Positions 7,258 through 16,306 are shown, numbered from the stretch's first letter. The stretch: DNA of 28,332 nucleotides from Pelotomaculum sp. UBA4789 (GCA_002402945.1 DHGV01000038.1:1-28332), one strand, 5' to 3'. The notes: generated from the sequence alone by a model not told the origin. Program-made: numbers and translations.

Positions 7258-9063
7258 ATGCAAAAAGAAGAAATCTTAAAACAATATTTTGGCTATACAA
7301 CTTTTCTTGAGGGACAGGAGAAATTAATAGATAATATCTTAAGCGGCAGAGACGTCATCGGCATCATGCCAACGGGGGCAGGGAAGTCGCTGTGTTATCA
7401 GGCGCCGGCGCTGATGCTCGAGGGGATAACCCTGGTGGTCTCTCCCCTGATTTCGCTGATGAAAGACCAGGTGCAGGCCCTTGTTGCCAATGGTGTGCCC
7501 GCGGCTTACATTAACTCAACGCTCACTTATAAACAAACCATAAAAGTAATCCAAAACGCTAAAAACGGCAGGTATAAAATTATCTATGCGGCGCCCGAAC
7601 GGCTGGACATTGCTGAGTTCCTGGAGTTTGCGCAAAATGAGCATCTAGCAATGGTTACAGTAGATGAGGCGCACTGTATATCCCAGTGGGGGCAGAATTT
7701 CAGGCCAAGTTACCTGAAAATAAACAGCTTTATCGAAAAGCTGCCCCAAAGACCGGTTATATCAGCGTTTACAGCCACCGCCACCAGTGAAGTCAAAGAG
7801 GATATCATCAAAATTCTCAAATTAAAGACACCTTTTGTCATGGCCACAGGCTTTAACCGTGAGAATCTCTATTTTGAAGTGCAAAAACCAATTGACAAGT
7901 ACAGTGCTGTCATCAAATATCTGGCAAACAATGCAGACAAAAGCGGCATCATTTATTGTTCGACCCGAAAAACCGTGGAACAGGTCTGTGACAATTTAAC
8001 CAGAGATCATTACAGCGTGACCCGCTATCATGCCGGACTGTCTGAAGAAGAGCGGACGAAAAACCAGGACGATTTTTTATATGACAGAAAAACAATCATG
8101 GTGGCTACCAATGCCTTTGGCATGGGGATCGATAAAAGTAATGTGTCCTTTGTGCTCCACTATAATATGCCCAAAAATATAGAGAGCTATTATCAGGAGG
8201 CTGGCCGGGCGGGGCGGGACGGCACACCCGCTGAGTGCATTTTGCTGTATGGCGGACAGGATGTCATTACCAACCAGTTTTTAATCAGCATCACCAATGA
8301 GAATAATGATTTAGACCCGGAAATATTGGAACAGGTAAAAGAAAAAGACAGAGAGCGCCTGAAACAAATGACCTGTTACTGTCACAGCTTGGATTGTTTA
8401 AGGGCCTACATATTAAATTATTTCGGTGACCGAGCCGCAAATTTTTGTGGCAACTGCAGCAACTGCCATACCAATTTTGAGGAGATAGATATAACGGAAG
8501 CTGCCCAAAAAATAATCTCTTGTGTTTTCAGGCTGGGCGAGCGGTATGGCATTAAAATGGTGATTGATACCTTGCGCGGCAGCAAGGCAGAAAAAGTATT
8601 GAAATTTGATTTGGATCAGATTAAAACCTATGGCCTGATGGCGCAGATGAAAGAAAAACGGGTGCGTGAGATTGTCAATTATCTGGTGCTTAATGAATAT
8701 CTGGCGCTGACAAATTCGGAGTTTCCGGTGGTAAAATTAACCCCAAAAGCAAGAGACATGTTATTAAATGGGGAAAATTTAACCATGAAAATAGCCAAAG
8801 AGGATAAAAGGGAAATAAAACCGGCAAAACCAAAAGCGGCAGTAAACAATGACTTGTTTAATGTGCTGAGAGAGCTGAGATACAGCCTGGCCCAGGAGAA
8901 AAAAGTCCCGGCCTTCGTTATTTTTTCAGATGCCACACTAATGGACATGTGCAGTAAAATGCCTGCCAATGACCTTGAGTTTTTGGAGGTTTCGGGTGTG
9001 GGCAAAATGAAATTAAAGGAATATGGGAAAGAGTTTCTGGAGGCTATAAATAACTTTACATAA
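7258..9063 (+). CDS. recQ: ATP-dependent DNA helicase RecQ
   Basis: A 3'-5' superfamily 2 helicase for recombination and repair of stalled forks. At 602 residues it is full length. In order: Walker A MPTGAGKS (K43), DEAH box at 136-139, motif III SAFTATAT, motif VI QEAGRAGRDG, a zinc-binding region (MTCYCHSLDC and FCGNCSNC), an RQC winged-helix region around GERYGIKMVIDTLRGSK, and an HRDC domain at the C-terminus ending near SGVGKMKLKEYGKEFLEAI. TTG 7240 and ATG 7243 are also possible starts, but GGGAG at 7245-7249 points to the ATG at 7258. It ends 7 bases from the convergent pseudouridine synthase gene, with no terminator visible between them. Confidence 0.96.
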   Translation: MQKEEILKQYFGYTTFLEGQEKLIDNILSGRDVIGIMPTGAGKSLCYQAPALMLEGITLVVSPLISLMKDQVQALVANGVPAAYINSTLTYKQTIKVIQNAKNGRYKIIYAAPERLDIAEFLEFAQNEHLAMVTVDEAHCISQWGQNFRPSYLKINSFIEKLPQRPVISAFTATATSEVKEDIIKILKLKTPFVMATGFNRENLYFEVQKPIDKYSAVIKYLANNADKSGIIYCSTRKTVEQVCDNLTRDHYSVTRYHAGLSEEERTKNQDDFLYDRKTIMVATNAFGMGIDKSNVSFVLHYNMPKNIESYYQEAGRAGRDGTPAECILLYGGQDVITNQFLISITNENNDLDPEILEQVKEKDRERLKQMTCYCHSLDCLRAYILNYFGDRAANFCGNCSNCHTNFEEIDITEAAQKIISCVFRLGERYGIKMVIDTLRGSKAEKVLKFDLDQIKTYGLMAQMKEKRVREIVNYLVLNEYLALTNSEFPVVKLTPKARDMLLNGENLTMKIAKEDKREIKPAKPKAAVNNDLFNVLRELRYSLAQEKKVPAFVIFSDATLMDMCSKMPANDLEFLEVSGVGKMKLKEYGKEFLEAINNFT

Positions 9064-9070
9064 GGGATAA

Positions 9071-9955
9071 TTATTTCTCCAGCCCAAGAATCAAAGCTGT
9101 CATGTCAGCCGGCAGCGGGGCCTCCAGCTGCAGGTGTTTCCCTGTGACAGGATGGGTGAACCCCAGCCGCCAGCTGTGCAGAGCCTGGCGCCGGATCAGC
9201 TCCAAACTGCCTCCGTACAGGTCATCTCCCATTAAGGGGTGGCCGATGTGGCTTAGGTGGACCCTAATCTGGTGGGTGCGTCCCGTTTCCAGCCGCACTT
9301 TGATCAGGCTGGCGCCGGCGAAACGCTGCATGACGGTATAATGAGTGACCGCTGCCTTGCCCTGGGCGGTGACGCCAAAGATCAGGGAGCCGGCATCAGG
9401 CCGGCCGATCGGGGTGTCAATGCTGCCGGCATCCGCCGCTATCCTGCCCTGCACCACGGCCAGGTAATCCCTCCGGCATACGCCATTTTTCATTTGCCCG
9501 GCCAGCTGATGACAGCAGTAACTGTTTTTGGCGATCAGCATCACGCCGGAAGTGTCTTTATCCAGCCGGCTGGCCGCTCTGAATTTGCTGCCCAGTCCCT
9601 GCTGCTGCCAATGATAAATAACACCGTTGGCCAGGGTGTCCATTAGATGGTAGGAAAGCGGGTGCACCAGCATATTTGGCGGTTTGTTCACTGCCAGGAG
9701 GTGCTCGTCCTCAAAGAGGATATCCAGCGTCATTTCCTGGGGTATCACCGTCTGGTCATCATCCACAAAATTCACCCGGATTAAATCGCCTGCATTGACC
9801 AGCGCATTCAGGCGGACTGTCTGCCCGTTCACCAGCAGCCCGGCGCAGCGCTTCAGCCTGCGTATGGCGCCGCGGGAGAATTTCAGCTGGCTCCTGAGTA
9901 TCGTTGAGACCTTTACATTATGATGATCGGCAGTTACCCTGTACTCGATATGCAT
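9071..9955 (-). CDS. RluA-family 23S rRNA-type pseudouridine synthase
   Basis: A 294-residue RNA-modifying enzyme that isomerizes uridine to pseudouridine, probably in rRNA. An S4-like N-terminal RNA-binding region (FSRGAIRRLKRCAGLLVNG) is followed by the catalytic domain. The catalytic aspartate is D132 in SRLDKDTSG; most relatives have HRLD, here the first residue is Ser. Further motifs are LLAVNKPPNMLVHP and GRTHQIRVHLSHIGHPLMGDDLYGG. The ATG is preceded by AAAGGA on the minus strand. The exact target uridine, and whether it is RluB-, RluC- or RluD-like, cannot be assigned. It is divergent from the M50 protease gene. Confidence 0.92.
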   Translation of the reverse strand: MHIEYRVTADHHNVKVSTILRSQLKFSRGAIRRLKRCAGLLVNGQTVRLNALVNAGDLIRVNFVDDDQTVIPQEMTLDILFEDEHLLAVNKPPNMLVHPLSYHLMDTLANGVIYHWQQQGLGSKFRAASRLDKDTSGVMLIAKNSYCCHQLAGQMKNGVCRRDYLAVVQGRIAADAGSIDTPIGRPDAGSLIFGVTAQGKAAVTHYTVMQRFAGASLIKVRLETGRTHQIRVHLSHIGHPLMGDDLYGGSLELIRRQALHSWRLGFTHPVTGKHLQLEAPLPADMTALILGLEK

Positions 9956-10025
9956 ATTAATCCTTTCGGCGTGCTACCATCAATAATCCTTTATGACCGT
10001 ACGAGCCAGCAGGGCATTATTTTGT

Positions 10026-10031
10026 TATAAT
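10026..10031 (+). promoter_or_regulatory. -10 element for the M50 protease gene
   Basis: A perfect TATAAT lies 33 bases before the start codon at 10064. No good -35 is seen at 16-18 bases upstream. Confidence 0.4.
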
Positions 10032-10063
10032 GGACATATGTAAACATGAACGGAGGCCTGTCG

Positions 10064-11188
10064 ATGAAAGGCTCAGTTGTGATAGGTAAAGTCAGGGGCA
10101 TCGAGATTGAAGTGAATGTCAGCTGGCTGGTGGTATTTGGCCTGGTGACCTATATGCTCGCCACAAATTATTTCCCCCAGAATTACCCAGACTGGAACCC
10201 GGCTTTAGGGTGGCTGCTGGGCGCCGTTATCGCCCTGATGCTTTTTGTTTCAGTCCTGCTCCACGAACTGTCGCATTCTCTGGTGTCGATGAATTTCGGC
10301 ATCCCGGTCAGGAAGATATCCCTGTTCATTTTTGGCGGCATTGCCCAAATGGAGAAAGAGCCTGATGAACCGGGCAAGGAGCTTAAGATTGCTGTAGCCG
10401 GTCCCGCCATGAGCTTGTTACTATTTGTTTTATTAATGGTACTGGCCGGTGTTTTCGCTGCGGCCGGTGCTCCGGAGACCCTGCTTGTGCTGCTGACCTA
10501 TGTCGCCCAGGTCAACCTGATCCTGGCCATCTTCAATATGGTCCCCGCTTTCCCGATGGACGGCGGCAGAGTACTCAGGGCCTTGATCTGGCGCTTCAGG
10601 GGCGACTTTCAAAATGCTACTAAAATAGCGGCTTCAATGGGCGGCTTGTTTGGTTATTTTCTGATTTTTACCGGTATTTTTTTTGTAATGAGCGGAAACA
10701 TCATCAACGGCGTCTGGTTTGCCTTCATCGGCTGGTTTATCAACCAGGCGTCTCAGGCCAGCTACCAGCAGATGGTGATGTCAAATATATTTGACGAGAT
10801 CAAGATCAGTGAATTCATGACGGCCAATGTTACCGCAGTCGATTACCACATCTCGGTGCAGGAGCTTGTGGACAATTATTTCTATCAATTTAAATTCAAC
10901 AGCTTCCCGGTAAAAAGGTTTGAAGAGGTAATTGGAGTTGTTAATTTAGACAGGGCAAAGAACATCCCCAAAGAAGAATGGAACCAAACCACAGTTGGCG
11001 GGATCACCACTCCCCTGGAAGACAACCTTGTTGTTTCTCCAAATGATACAGTCTCTAAGGCCATGACCAAGATCTTCAGCAACAGTATTGGCAGGGTCCT
11101 GGTGATGGAGCAGGGCGCGTTAACCGGGATCGTCTCCAGGACAGACATCCTCAACTATTTAAGGATACACAACCAATTCAACCGCTGA
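10064..11188 (+). CDS. Site-2-protease-like M50 membrane metalloprotease with CBS pair
   Basis: A 374-residue membrane protein of the SpoIVFB-like M50 family with C-terminal CBS domains. The zinc-binding motif is HELSH (H67, E68, H71) inside a membrane segment, and the third ligand motif is PMDGGRVLRAL (D166). About six hydrophobic segments occupy residues 15-230; two CBS motifs follow from about 245 to the end, which commonly bind adenosine nucleotides. These enzymes cleave membrane-embedded regulators; the substrate here is unknown. The start at 10064 is favoured by GGAGG at 10052-10056 over an in-frame ATG at 10046 that overlaps no ribosome binding site. Confidence 0.92.
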   Translation: MKGSVVIGKVRGIEIEVNVSWLVVFGLVTYMLATNYFPQNYPDWNPALGWLLGAVIALMLFVSVLLHELSHSLVSMNFGIPVRKISLFIFGGIAQMEKEPDEPGKELKIAVAGPAMSLLLFVLLMVLAGVFAAAGAPETLLVLLTYVAQVNLILAIFNMVPAFPMDGGRVLRALIWRFRGDFQNATKIAASMGGLFGYFLIFTGIFFVMSGNIINGVWFAFIGWFINQASQASYQQMVMSNIFDEIKISEFMTANVTAVDYHISVQELVDNYFYQFKFNSFPVKRFEEVIGVVNLDRAKNIPKEEWNQTTVGGITTPLEDNLVVSPNDTVSKAMTKIFSNSIGRVLVMEQGALTGIVSRTDILNYLRIHNQFNR

Positions 11189-11199
11189 TCCTGACAATA

Positions 11200-11236
11200 A
11201 GTCAACACTTTGGTGCCAGGCACCAAAGTGTTGACT
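11200..11236. repeat. Perfect 37-bp palindrome with GGTGCCAGGCACC core
   Basis: Eighteen bases (11200-11217) are the exact reverse complement of 11219-11236, around a single central A. Elements with the GGTGCCxGGCACC core are dispersed in many Firmicute genomes, as I recall. It sits 11 bases after the M50 gene, so the transcript would fold into a hairpin, but no U-tract follows. Confidence 0.75.
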
Positions 11237-11255
11237 AAAATGGTAAAACCAGCTA

Positions 11256-11273
11256 GGGGAAGGTTCTTATGGC
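11256..11273 (+). repeat. Degenerate copy of the GGGGACGGTTCTTTT repeat
   Basis: GGGGAAGGTTCTTATGGC resembles the copy at 16158-16179 for about fourteen bases and then diverges. It lies 20 bases from the palindrome at 11200-11236. Weak match; could be chance. Confidence 0.35.
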
Positions 11274-11353
11274 GCAATTTTCAAGTGTGTTTTATCATTA
11301 AATTTTGCCTGACAGAGGAATGGGGATAAATCGAGAAGACTTAGCGCGGGGCA

Positions 11354-11508
11354 GCAGTTGCTGCTTCGCCAACTGCCGGCGAACTGTTTTTGCAGAGTTT
11401 GATTTGATAGCTCAGTGCCTTTAGAGATCACAAGACGCGCTGGAATCGTTTCTAACGTGTCTTTAATTTATTACCCGGGTTACTTGCAGCTGTTTCATTT
11501 GATAATCG
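11354..11508 (+). repeat. Repeat copy A: terminator-containing 84-nt element plus degenerate gene 3' end
   Basis: Bases 11425-11508 match 17562-17645 over 84 bases with scattered differences. Both contain an inverted repeat (here 11435-11460: ACGCG, TGGAA, loop TCGT, TTCTA, CGTGT) and a T-rich tail, so the pairing is kept through G-U changes. Upstream, 11354-11396 also resembles the coding 3' end at 17518-17562, but a 29-base stretch separates the two matching parts in this copy. The region 11189-11649 has no gene of its own; this looks like the remains of a duplicated gene tail or a mobile terminator element. Confidence 0.6.
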
Positions 11509-11591
11509 CCACGATAAATTAATTTTTATTTTATATTTAATTAATTTATTGATAATAATTCATCGATAAAATAAGAGAACGAGAAACACAG

Positions 11592-11615
11592 CCGGCCACT
11601 GACAAGGTCGGTTTT
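11592..11615 (+). promoter_or_regulatory. Leader hairpin before the hybrid kinase gene
   Basis: CCGGCC (11592-11597) pairs with GGTCGG (11606-11611) with one G-U, followed by TTTT. It lies 35 bases before the start codon and could act as a weak attenuator; the stem is short. Confidence 0.35.
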
Positions 11616-11649
11616 ATACTTGAGAAAGCACTTAAAGGGGGCGGACCTT

Positions 11650-14310
11650 ATGCAAGTCAATCCGGAGGCTACAAGAATCATCGATGGCATACAGGACGGC
11701 TTTTTCTCTTTGGACCGCGAATGGCGTTTTACCTATCTTAACCCCGCTGCAGCAGACTTGATTCATCATGAAGCTGCAAACCTTATCGGCAGGGTGCTGT
11801 GGGATGAACTCCCGGAAATTATCGGCACGGATCTTGAAAGCGCTTTCCGCAGAGACGTGGAAAGTGATGTTATTCAACGCATTGAGATGCAGGGGATTTA
11901 TTCAGGCAGCAGGTATAATATTATTGCAATTCCCAAGCCGGAAGGATTAGCCGTCTACAGTCAGGATATCACCGAACAAAAGCGGCTTGTGGAAGAGCTG
12001 GTATTTCAAGCCCATCTGCTGGATAGTGTCCATGACGCAATTTGCGCTATGGATGAAAATTACGTCGTAACATACTGGAATAAAATAGCCGAGAAACTGT
12101 TCGGCTATTCATCTGAGGAAGTTTTAGGAAAATCCTCTCCAATTCAAACGAGCATTCCAGATTCCTTGCGAAACCAGGAATTAGCTAAAATGATTAGCAA
12201 CGGATTTTATGTTGGAGAGGCGATCTTTCACCATAAAAACGGAACACAGGTAAACGTAGATGTCCGTGTCAGAGTCCTCACAGATAGGCAGAAGGCTTTT
12301 AAAGGATATGTAGCGTCTTTCCGGGATATCACCCGCCAGAAACAAGTGGGAAAAACGGTGCATGAGAGCAAGAGGAAATACCGGGAACTTTTAAAATATG
12401 CGCCGGCAGGAATCTTTGAAATAGACTTTCGAAAAAAGCGTTTCTTATCCGTAAATGATTACATGTGTCAATTGTCGGGGTACAGCAGGGAAGAATTACT
12501 TGAGATGAATCCTTTTGATATCCTGGATGACCAGAGTAAAACTGCTTTTCAGGCCAGGATCAGCCAGTGGTTAAACGGAGAAAAACCTGATAAAAATGTG
12601 GACTATATAGTTAAAGCCAAAGACGGGCGGGAACTCTATGTATCTTTGAATGTGACATTTACAACCAATGAAAAGGGGAAACCAAAAGGAGCTACGGTCG
12701 TTGGCCAGGATGTCACCGAGCGTAAAAAGATGGAAGAAGCTCTTAAATATAACGAAGCAATGCTGCGTACAATTTTGGAAAACTCAAGCGACGGCATCAA
12801 CATGCTTGATTTAAAGACAGGCCGGCATGTGTTTATGAATCAGGCCCAGGTGGAATTGACCGGCTTTAGCCAAGAGGAAATAAACAATATTTCCGGCGGG
12901 GAGGCATATGAGCGCTTGCACCCTGAGGACCGCGAATTGTCTGCCCGGCAGAACGAGCTGGCAGCTGCCGGACTGTCCATGTATCATGCGGTCGAGTATC
13001 GCTGGAAGGTTAAAAGTGGTGAATACCGGTGGTTCAGCGACAGAAGCAGGTTAGTCAGAGATGAAGATGGACAGCCCTGCTATCTGGTTAGAATCAGCCG
13101 GGACATCACCGAGCGCAAACAAGCTGAAAAAGAACTAATGGAATCCCAAAAACAAGCTTTGGAGCTGGTGGAAAAGCTGAACCGCGCCGACTCAAATAAA
13201 AACGAGTTTATCAGCGTCCTTTCCCATGAACTGAGAAACCCATTGACCTCAATCATGATGGGCGTTACCGTACTCGATCAGGTTTCACCGGATTCAGAAG
13301 AAGCCAGACAAGCTCGTGAAATCATAAGGCGCCAGACAGGCCATCTTTCGCATTTGGTAGACGACCTGCTGGATGTCACCCGGATTACCCAGAACAAGAT
13401 ACAGCTAAAAAAAGAACGCCTTGAACTCAACCAGCTGGTGGAACAGGTTGTGCAGGATTACCGGCCCCAATTTGCTGAAAAAAAAGTTGGGCTGGAAGTA
13501 AAACTGAATGCTAGCCCTGTGTACCTTGAAGCTGACCCGGCAAGGTTGACCCAGGCAGTGGGGAATCTCCTGGCCAATGCGTCCGAGTTTACGGACACCG
13601 GCGGAAATACCCTGGTGACTGTGGAAGCGGATCAAAACAGCAAGGAAGCTGTGATCAAGATAAAGGATACCGGTATGGGGATTGACCCCAGCCCGTTATC
13701 CGATTTATTCGAGCCTTTTATGCAGGCGGACAGCTCTCCGGGCCGCAGGCACAGCGGCCTGGGCATGGGGCTGCCGATTGTAAAAGGAATAGCAATCCTG
13801 CACGGGGGCAGCGTTGCAGCCTTCAGTGAAGGGCTGGGTAAGGGAGCTCAGTTTACCATCCGCCTGCCCCTGGCGTTCCAAGTGGTCCAGGACATGCCGG
13901 CGCCGGAAGAGCCGGCCCTCGAAGAGCAGTCGTGTGCCCTGCACATCCTGGTGATTGATGATATGCCTACTATAACTAATTTCATGAATATACTGCTTAA
14001 AAAACTGGGCCATGAAGTCATAATTGCCAACGGCGGACCAGAGGGGATAGCCAAAGCCAGAGAATTTAAGCCTGAAATGATATTTTGCGATATCGGCATG
14101 CCGGGCATGGATGGTTATAATGTGGCCAGAGAAATCCGGAGCGATGACCAGCTTAAAAACGCATACCTGATCGCGCTGTCCGGCTATGCCCAGCCGGAAG
14201 ACCTGAAGAATTCAAAGGATGCCGGATTTGACCGGCACCTGGCCAAGCCTGTGAGAATGGCTGTCCTGAAGGCCACTTTAGATGAATATTGTCATGAAAA
14301 GTTATGTTAA
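11650..14310 (+). CDS. Multi-PAS hybrid sensor histidine kinase with C-terminal receiver
   Basis: An 886-residue signalling protein without obvious membrane segments, so probably cytoplasmic. Four PAS units are readable, each ending in a DITE/DVTE-type motif (near residues 100, 225, 355 and 490). Then come a HisKA domain with the phosphoacceptor in FISVLSHELRNPL (H526), an HATPase domain (NLLANASEFTD, DTGMGI, GLGMGLPIVKG), and a receiver domain starting LHILVIDDMP with the phosphorylatable aspartate in FCDIGMPGMDG (D814) and the K of HLAKPV. No DNA-binding output domain or adjacent regulator gene is present, so the downstream partner is elsewhere. An in-frame TTG at 11620 exists, but AAGGGGG at 11634-11640 fits the ATG at 11650. 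The PAS ligands cannot be inferred. Confidence 0.94.
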   Translation: MQVNPEATRIIDGIQDGFFSLDREWRFTYLNPAAADLIHHEAANLIGRVLWDELPEIIGTDLESAFRRDVESDVIQRIEMQGIYSGSRYNIIAIPKPEGLAVYSQDITEQKRLVEELVFQAHLLDSVHDAICAMDENYVVTYWNKIAEKLFGYSSEEVLGKSSPIQTSIPDSLRNQELAKMISNGFYVGEAIFHHKNGTQVNVDVRVRVLTDRQKAFKGYVASFRDITRQKQVGKTVHESKRKYRELLKYAPAGIFEIDFRKKRFLSVNDYMCQLSGYSREELLEMNPFDILDDQSKTAFQARISQWLNGEKPDKNVDYIVKAKDGRELYVSLNVTFTTNEKGKPKGATVVGQDVTERKKMEEALKYNEAMLRTILENSSDGINMLDLKTGRHVFMNQAQVELTGFSQEEINNISGGEAYERLHPEDRELSARQNELAAAGLSMYHAVEYRWKVKSGEYRWFSDRSRLVRDEDGQPCYLVRISRDITERKQAEKELMESQKQALELVEKLNRADSNKNEFISVLSHELRNPLTSIMMGVTVLDQVSPDSEEARQAREIIRRQTGHLSHLVDDLLDVTRITQNKIQLKKERLELNQLVEQVVQDYRPQFAEKKVGLEVKLNASPVYLEADPARLTQAVGNLLANASEFTDTGGNTLVTVEADQNSKEAVIKIKDTGMGIDPSPLSDLFEPFMQADSSPGRRHSGLGMGLPIVKGIAILHGGSVAAFSEGLGKGAQFTIRLPLAFQVVQDMPAPEEPALEEQSCALHILVIDDMPTITNFMNILLKKLGHEVIIANGGPEGIAKAREFKPEMIFCDIGMPGMDGYNVAREIRSDDQLKNAYLIALSGYAQPEDLKNSKDAGFDRHLAKPVRMAVLKATLDEYCHEKLC

Positions 14311-14330
14311 ATGAAGATAAGAGGTGTTGA

Positions 14331-16148
14331 ATGTTGCATAAAACTGCAGGAACCCTTCCCGGCAGGGATGAAATTGAGGCCAGGTACAAATGGAAGCTGG
14401 AAGATATTTATGCTGACGAAAAATATTGGGAAGAGGATTTTTTAAAAATCCGCCATCTGTCTCTGCAGCTTGCAGCGTTCAAGGGTACGCTTTCACAAAG
14501 CCCGGACAAACTGCTGCAGTGCTTTCAGCTTTGCAATGATATGCTTTCATTATATGAAAAGCTGTTTGTCTATGCCAGGATGAGAAGGGATGAGAATAAT
14601 TCAGAGCCAAAATACCAAGCTCTTACAGACCGGGCAATGGCGCTTGGTACCGAGGTATACGCAGCAATGGCATTTATTGTGCCGGAGATTATTGTTATGG
14701 ACGAGCAGGAGCTGCTGAATAATCTGGAGCAGGTGGAAGGGCTGCGCCTGTACAAGCACTATATCAATGAAATATTAAGGCAGATGCAACATGTATTGTC
14801 GGACAAAGAGGAGGAACTGCTCGCTTTGTCGGCGGAAGTCGCGCATGCTCCTTACGATATTTTTACCATGTTTAATAATGCCGATATTAAATTCCCTGCC
14901 ATTAAGGACGAAAACGGTGACGAAGCGGAGCTTACTAAAGGAAGATATATCAAATTCCTTGAAGCCCGAGACCAGAGAGTCAGGGAAGACGCTTTCCATG
15001 CTTTATTTAAAACATATGGCGCCATGAAAAACACATTAGCTTCTGCACTTGGCAATAATATTAAAAAGAACAGGTTTTTTGCTAAGGTGCGCCGGTATGA
15101 AAGCTGTATGGACGCTGCGCTTGATGGTGATAACGTGTCAACAGAAGTTTATGACAACCTGATTACTACTGTAAATAAAAATCTGCCGCTTCTGCACAGG
15201 TATCTTCGCCTCAGAAAAAAAGCATTGAAACTGGATACACTTCATATGTACGACCTTTATGTTCCGATGGTGGAAATGCCAAAAAGAAACATACCTTATG
15301 AGGAAGCCGTAAAAATGGTGACGAGTGGTCTTCAGCCCCTGGGTGATCAATATTTGCAAGACCTGGAAAAGGCCTTCCTCTCAGGCTGGATCGACGTCTT
15401 CGAAAGCAGGGGCAAGACCAGCGGCGCCTATTCCTCAGGCGCCTACCTGACACATCCTTACGTCCTGCTCAATTATCAAGGCACAGTTAACGATGTTTTT
15501 ACACTGGCGCATGAAATGGGTCATGCCATGCATTCTTATTACACAAACCTGAAGCAGCCTTATATCTACTCTGATTACAAGATTTTTGTAGCAGAGGTGG
15601 CCTCCACTCTCAATGAGTCATTGCTGATAAAACACCTGCTGGGGATTGAAAGTGATAACAGCGAGAAGGCCTACCTGCTGAATCACTATCTTGAAGAATT
15701 CCGCGGCACACTTTTCAGACAAACCATGTTTGCAGAATTTGAAAAAACTATTCACAATATTATTGAGACAGGCGGAGCGCTTACAGCGCAGGAATTGTGC
15801 CGGATTTACAGGGATCTTAATGTGAAATATTTTGGCCAGGAAGTAATAATTGATGATGAAATTGATATGGAATGGGCAAGAATACCTCATTTCTACTCCA
15901 GCTTCTATGTATATAAATATGCCACCGGGATATCAGCAGCCGCTTCTCTGTCCAAGCAGATTACAGAAGAAGGCGCGCTTGCTCTGGAGCGGTATATCGG
16001 TTTTCTGGGCAGCGGCGGCTCGGACTACCCGATTAATTTATTAAAAAAAGCCGGGGTTGATTTATCAACGCCAAAACCTATTGAAGATGCTATGAAAACT
16101 TTTGAAAGTATACTTGAAGAGCTTGAAACTCTGATAGATACACTGTAG
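14331..16148 (+). CDS. pepF: Oligoendopeptidase F (M3 family zinc peptidase)
   Basis: A 605-residue cytoplasmic metallopeptidase that hydrolyses short peptides. The zinc site is HEMGH (H394, E395, H398) with the third ligand E422 in FVAEVASTLNE. The N-terminal RYKWKLEDIYADEKYW, the SSGAYLTHPYVLLNYQGT segment before the zinc motif, and the HFYSSFYVYKYATGISAA segment after it are typical of PepF. An AAGAGGTG ribosome binding site precedes the ATG, which lies 20 bases after the kinase gene. Co-transcription is possible, but no functional tie is evident. Confidence 0.95.
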   Translation: MLHKTAGTLPGRDEIEARYKWKLEDIYADEKYWEEDFLKIRHLSLQLAAFKGTLSQSPDKLLQCFQLCNDMLSLYEKLFVYARMRRDENNSEPKYQALTDRAMALGTEVYAAMAFIVPEIIVMDEQELLNNLEQVEGLRLYKHYINEILRQMQHVLSDKEEELLALSAEVAHAPYDIFTMFNNADIKFPAIKDENGDEAELTKGRYIKFLEARDQRVREDAFHALFKTYGAMKNTLASALGNNIKKNRFFAKVRRYESCMDAALDGDNVSTEVYDNLITTVNKNLPLLHRYLRLRKKALKLDTLHMYDLYVPMVEMPKRNIPYEEAVKMVTSGLQPLGDQYLQDLEKAFLSGWIDVFESRGKTSGAYSSGAYLTHPYVLLNYQGTVNDVFTLAHEMGHAMHSYYTNLKQPYIYSDYKIFVAEVASTLNESLLIKHLLGIESDNSEKAYLLNHYLEEFRGTLFRQTMFAEFEKTIHNIIETGGALTAQELCRIYRDLNVKYFGQEVIIDDEIDMEWARIPHFYSSFYVYKYATGISAAASLSKQITEEGALALERYIGFLGSGGSDYPINLLKKAGVDLSTPKPIEDAMKTFESILEELETLIDTL

Positions 16149-16179
16149 AGGAAGCATGGGGACGGTTCTTTTGCTTCCT
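16149..16179 (+). repeat. Dispersed GGGGACGGTTCTTTTGCTTCC repeat with inverted ends, copy 2
   Basis: The core GGGGACGGTTCTTTTGCTTCC lies just after the pepF stop. It is flanked by AGGAAGCA (16149-16156) and TGCTTCCT (16172-16179), exact inverted repeats of 8 bases, so RNA from it could fold. See copy 1 at 6226. Confidence 0.65.
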
Positions 16180-16198
16180 GATAAATAATCATTATTCA

Positions 16199-16250
16199 TA
16201 AATTATTAAGCTTTTGTTAATCAGTTTGTAACCTTTTCCATTTATATTTA
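16199..16250 (+). promoter_or_regulatory. 52-nt conserved upstream element, copy 1 (before rubredoxin-like gene)
   Basis: This AT-rich element matches 21676-21727 at 46 of 52 positions and lies 56 bases before the next start codon. The shared part includes TAAATTATTAA, GTAACCTTTT and TATATTTA. TGTAACCTTTT resembles the -35 of some ECF-sigma promoters, but no common -10 follows. Downstream, AATAGGC (16250-16256) and GCCTATT (16267-16273) form an inverted repeat found only here. Confidence 0.6.
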
Positions 16251-16306
16251 ATAGGCAATACTTGAAGCCTATTATCAGGATAATAAAATGAAGGGAGACA
16301 AAAACG

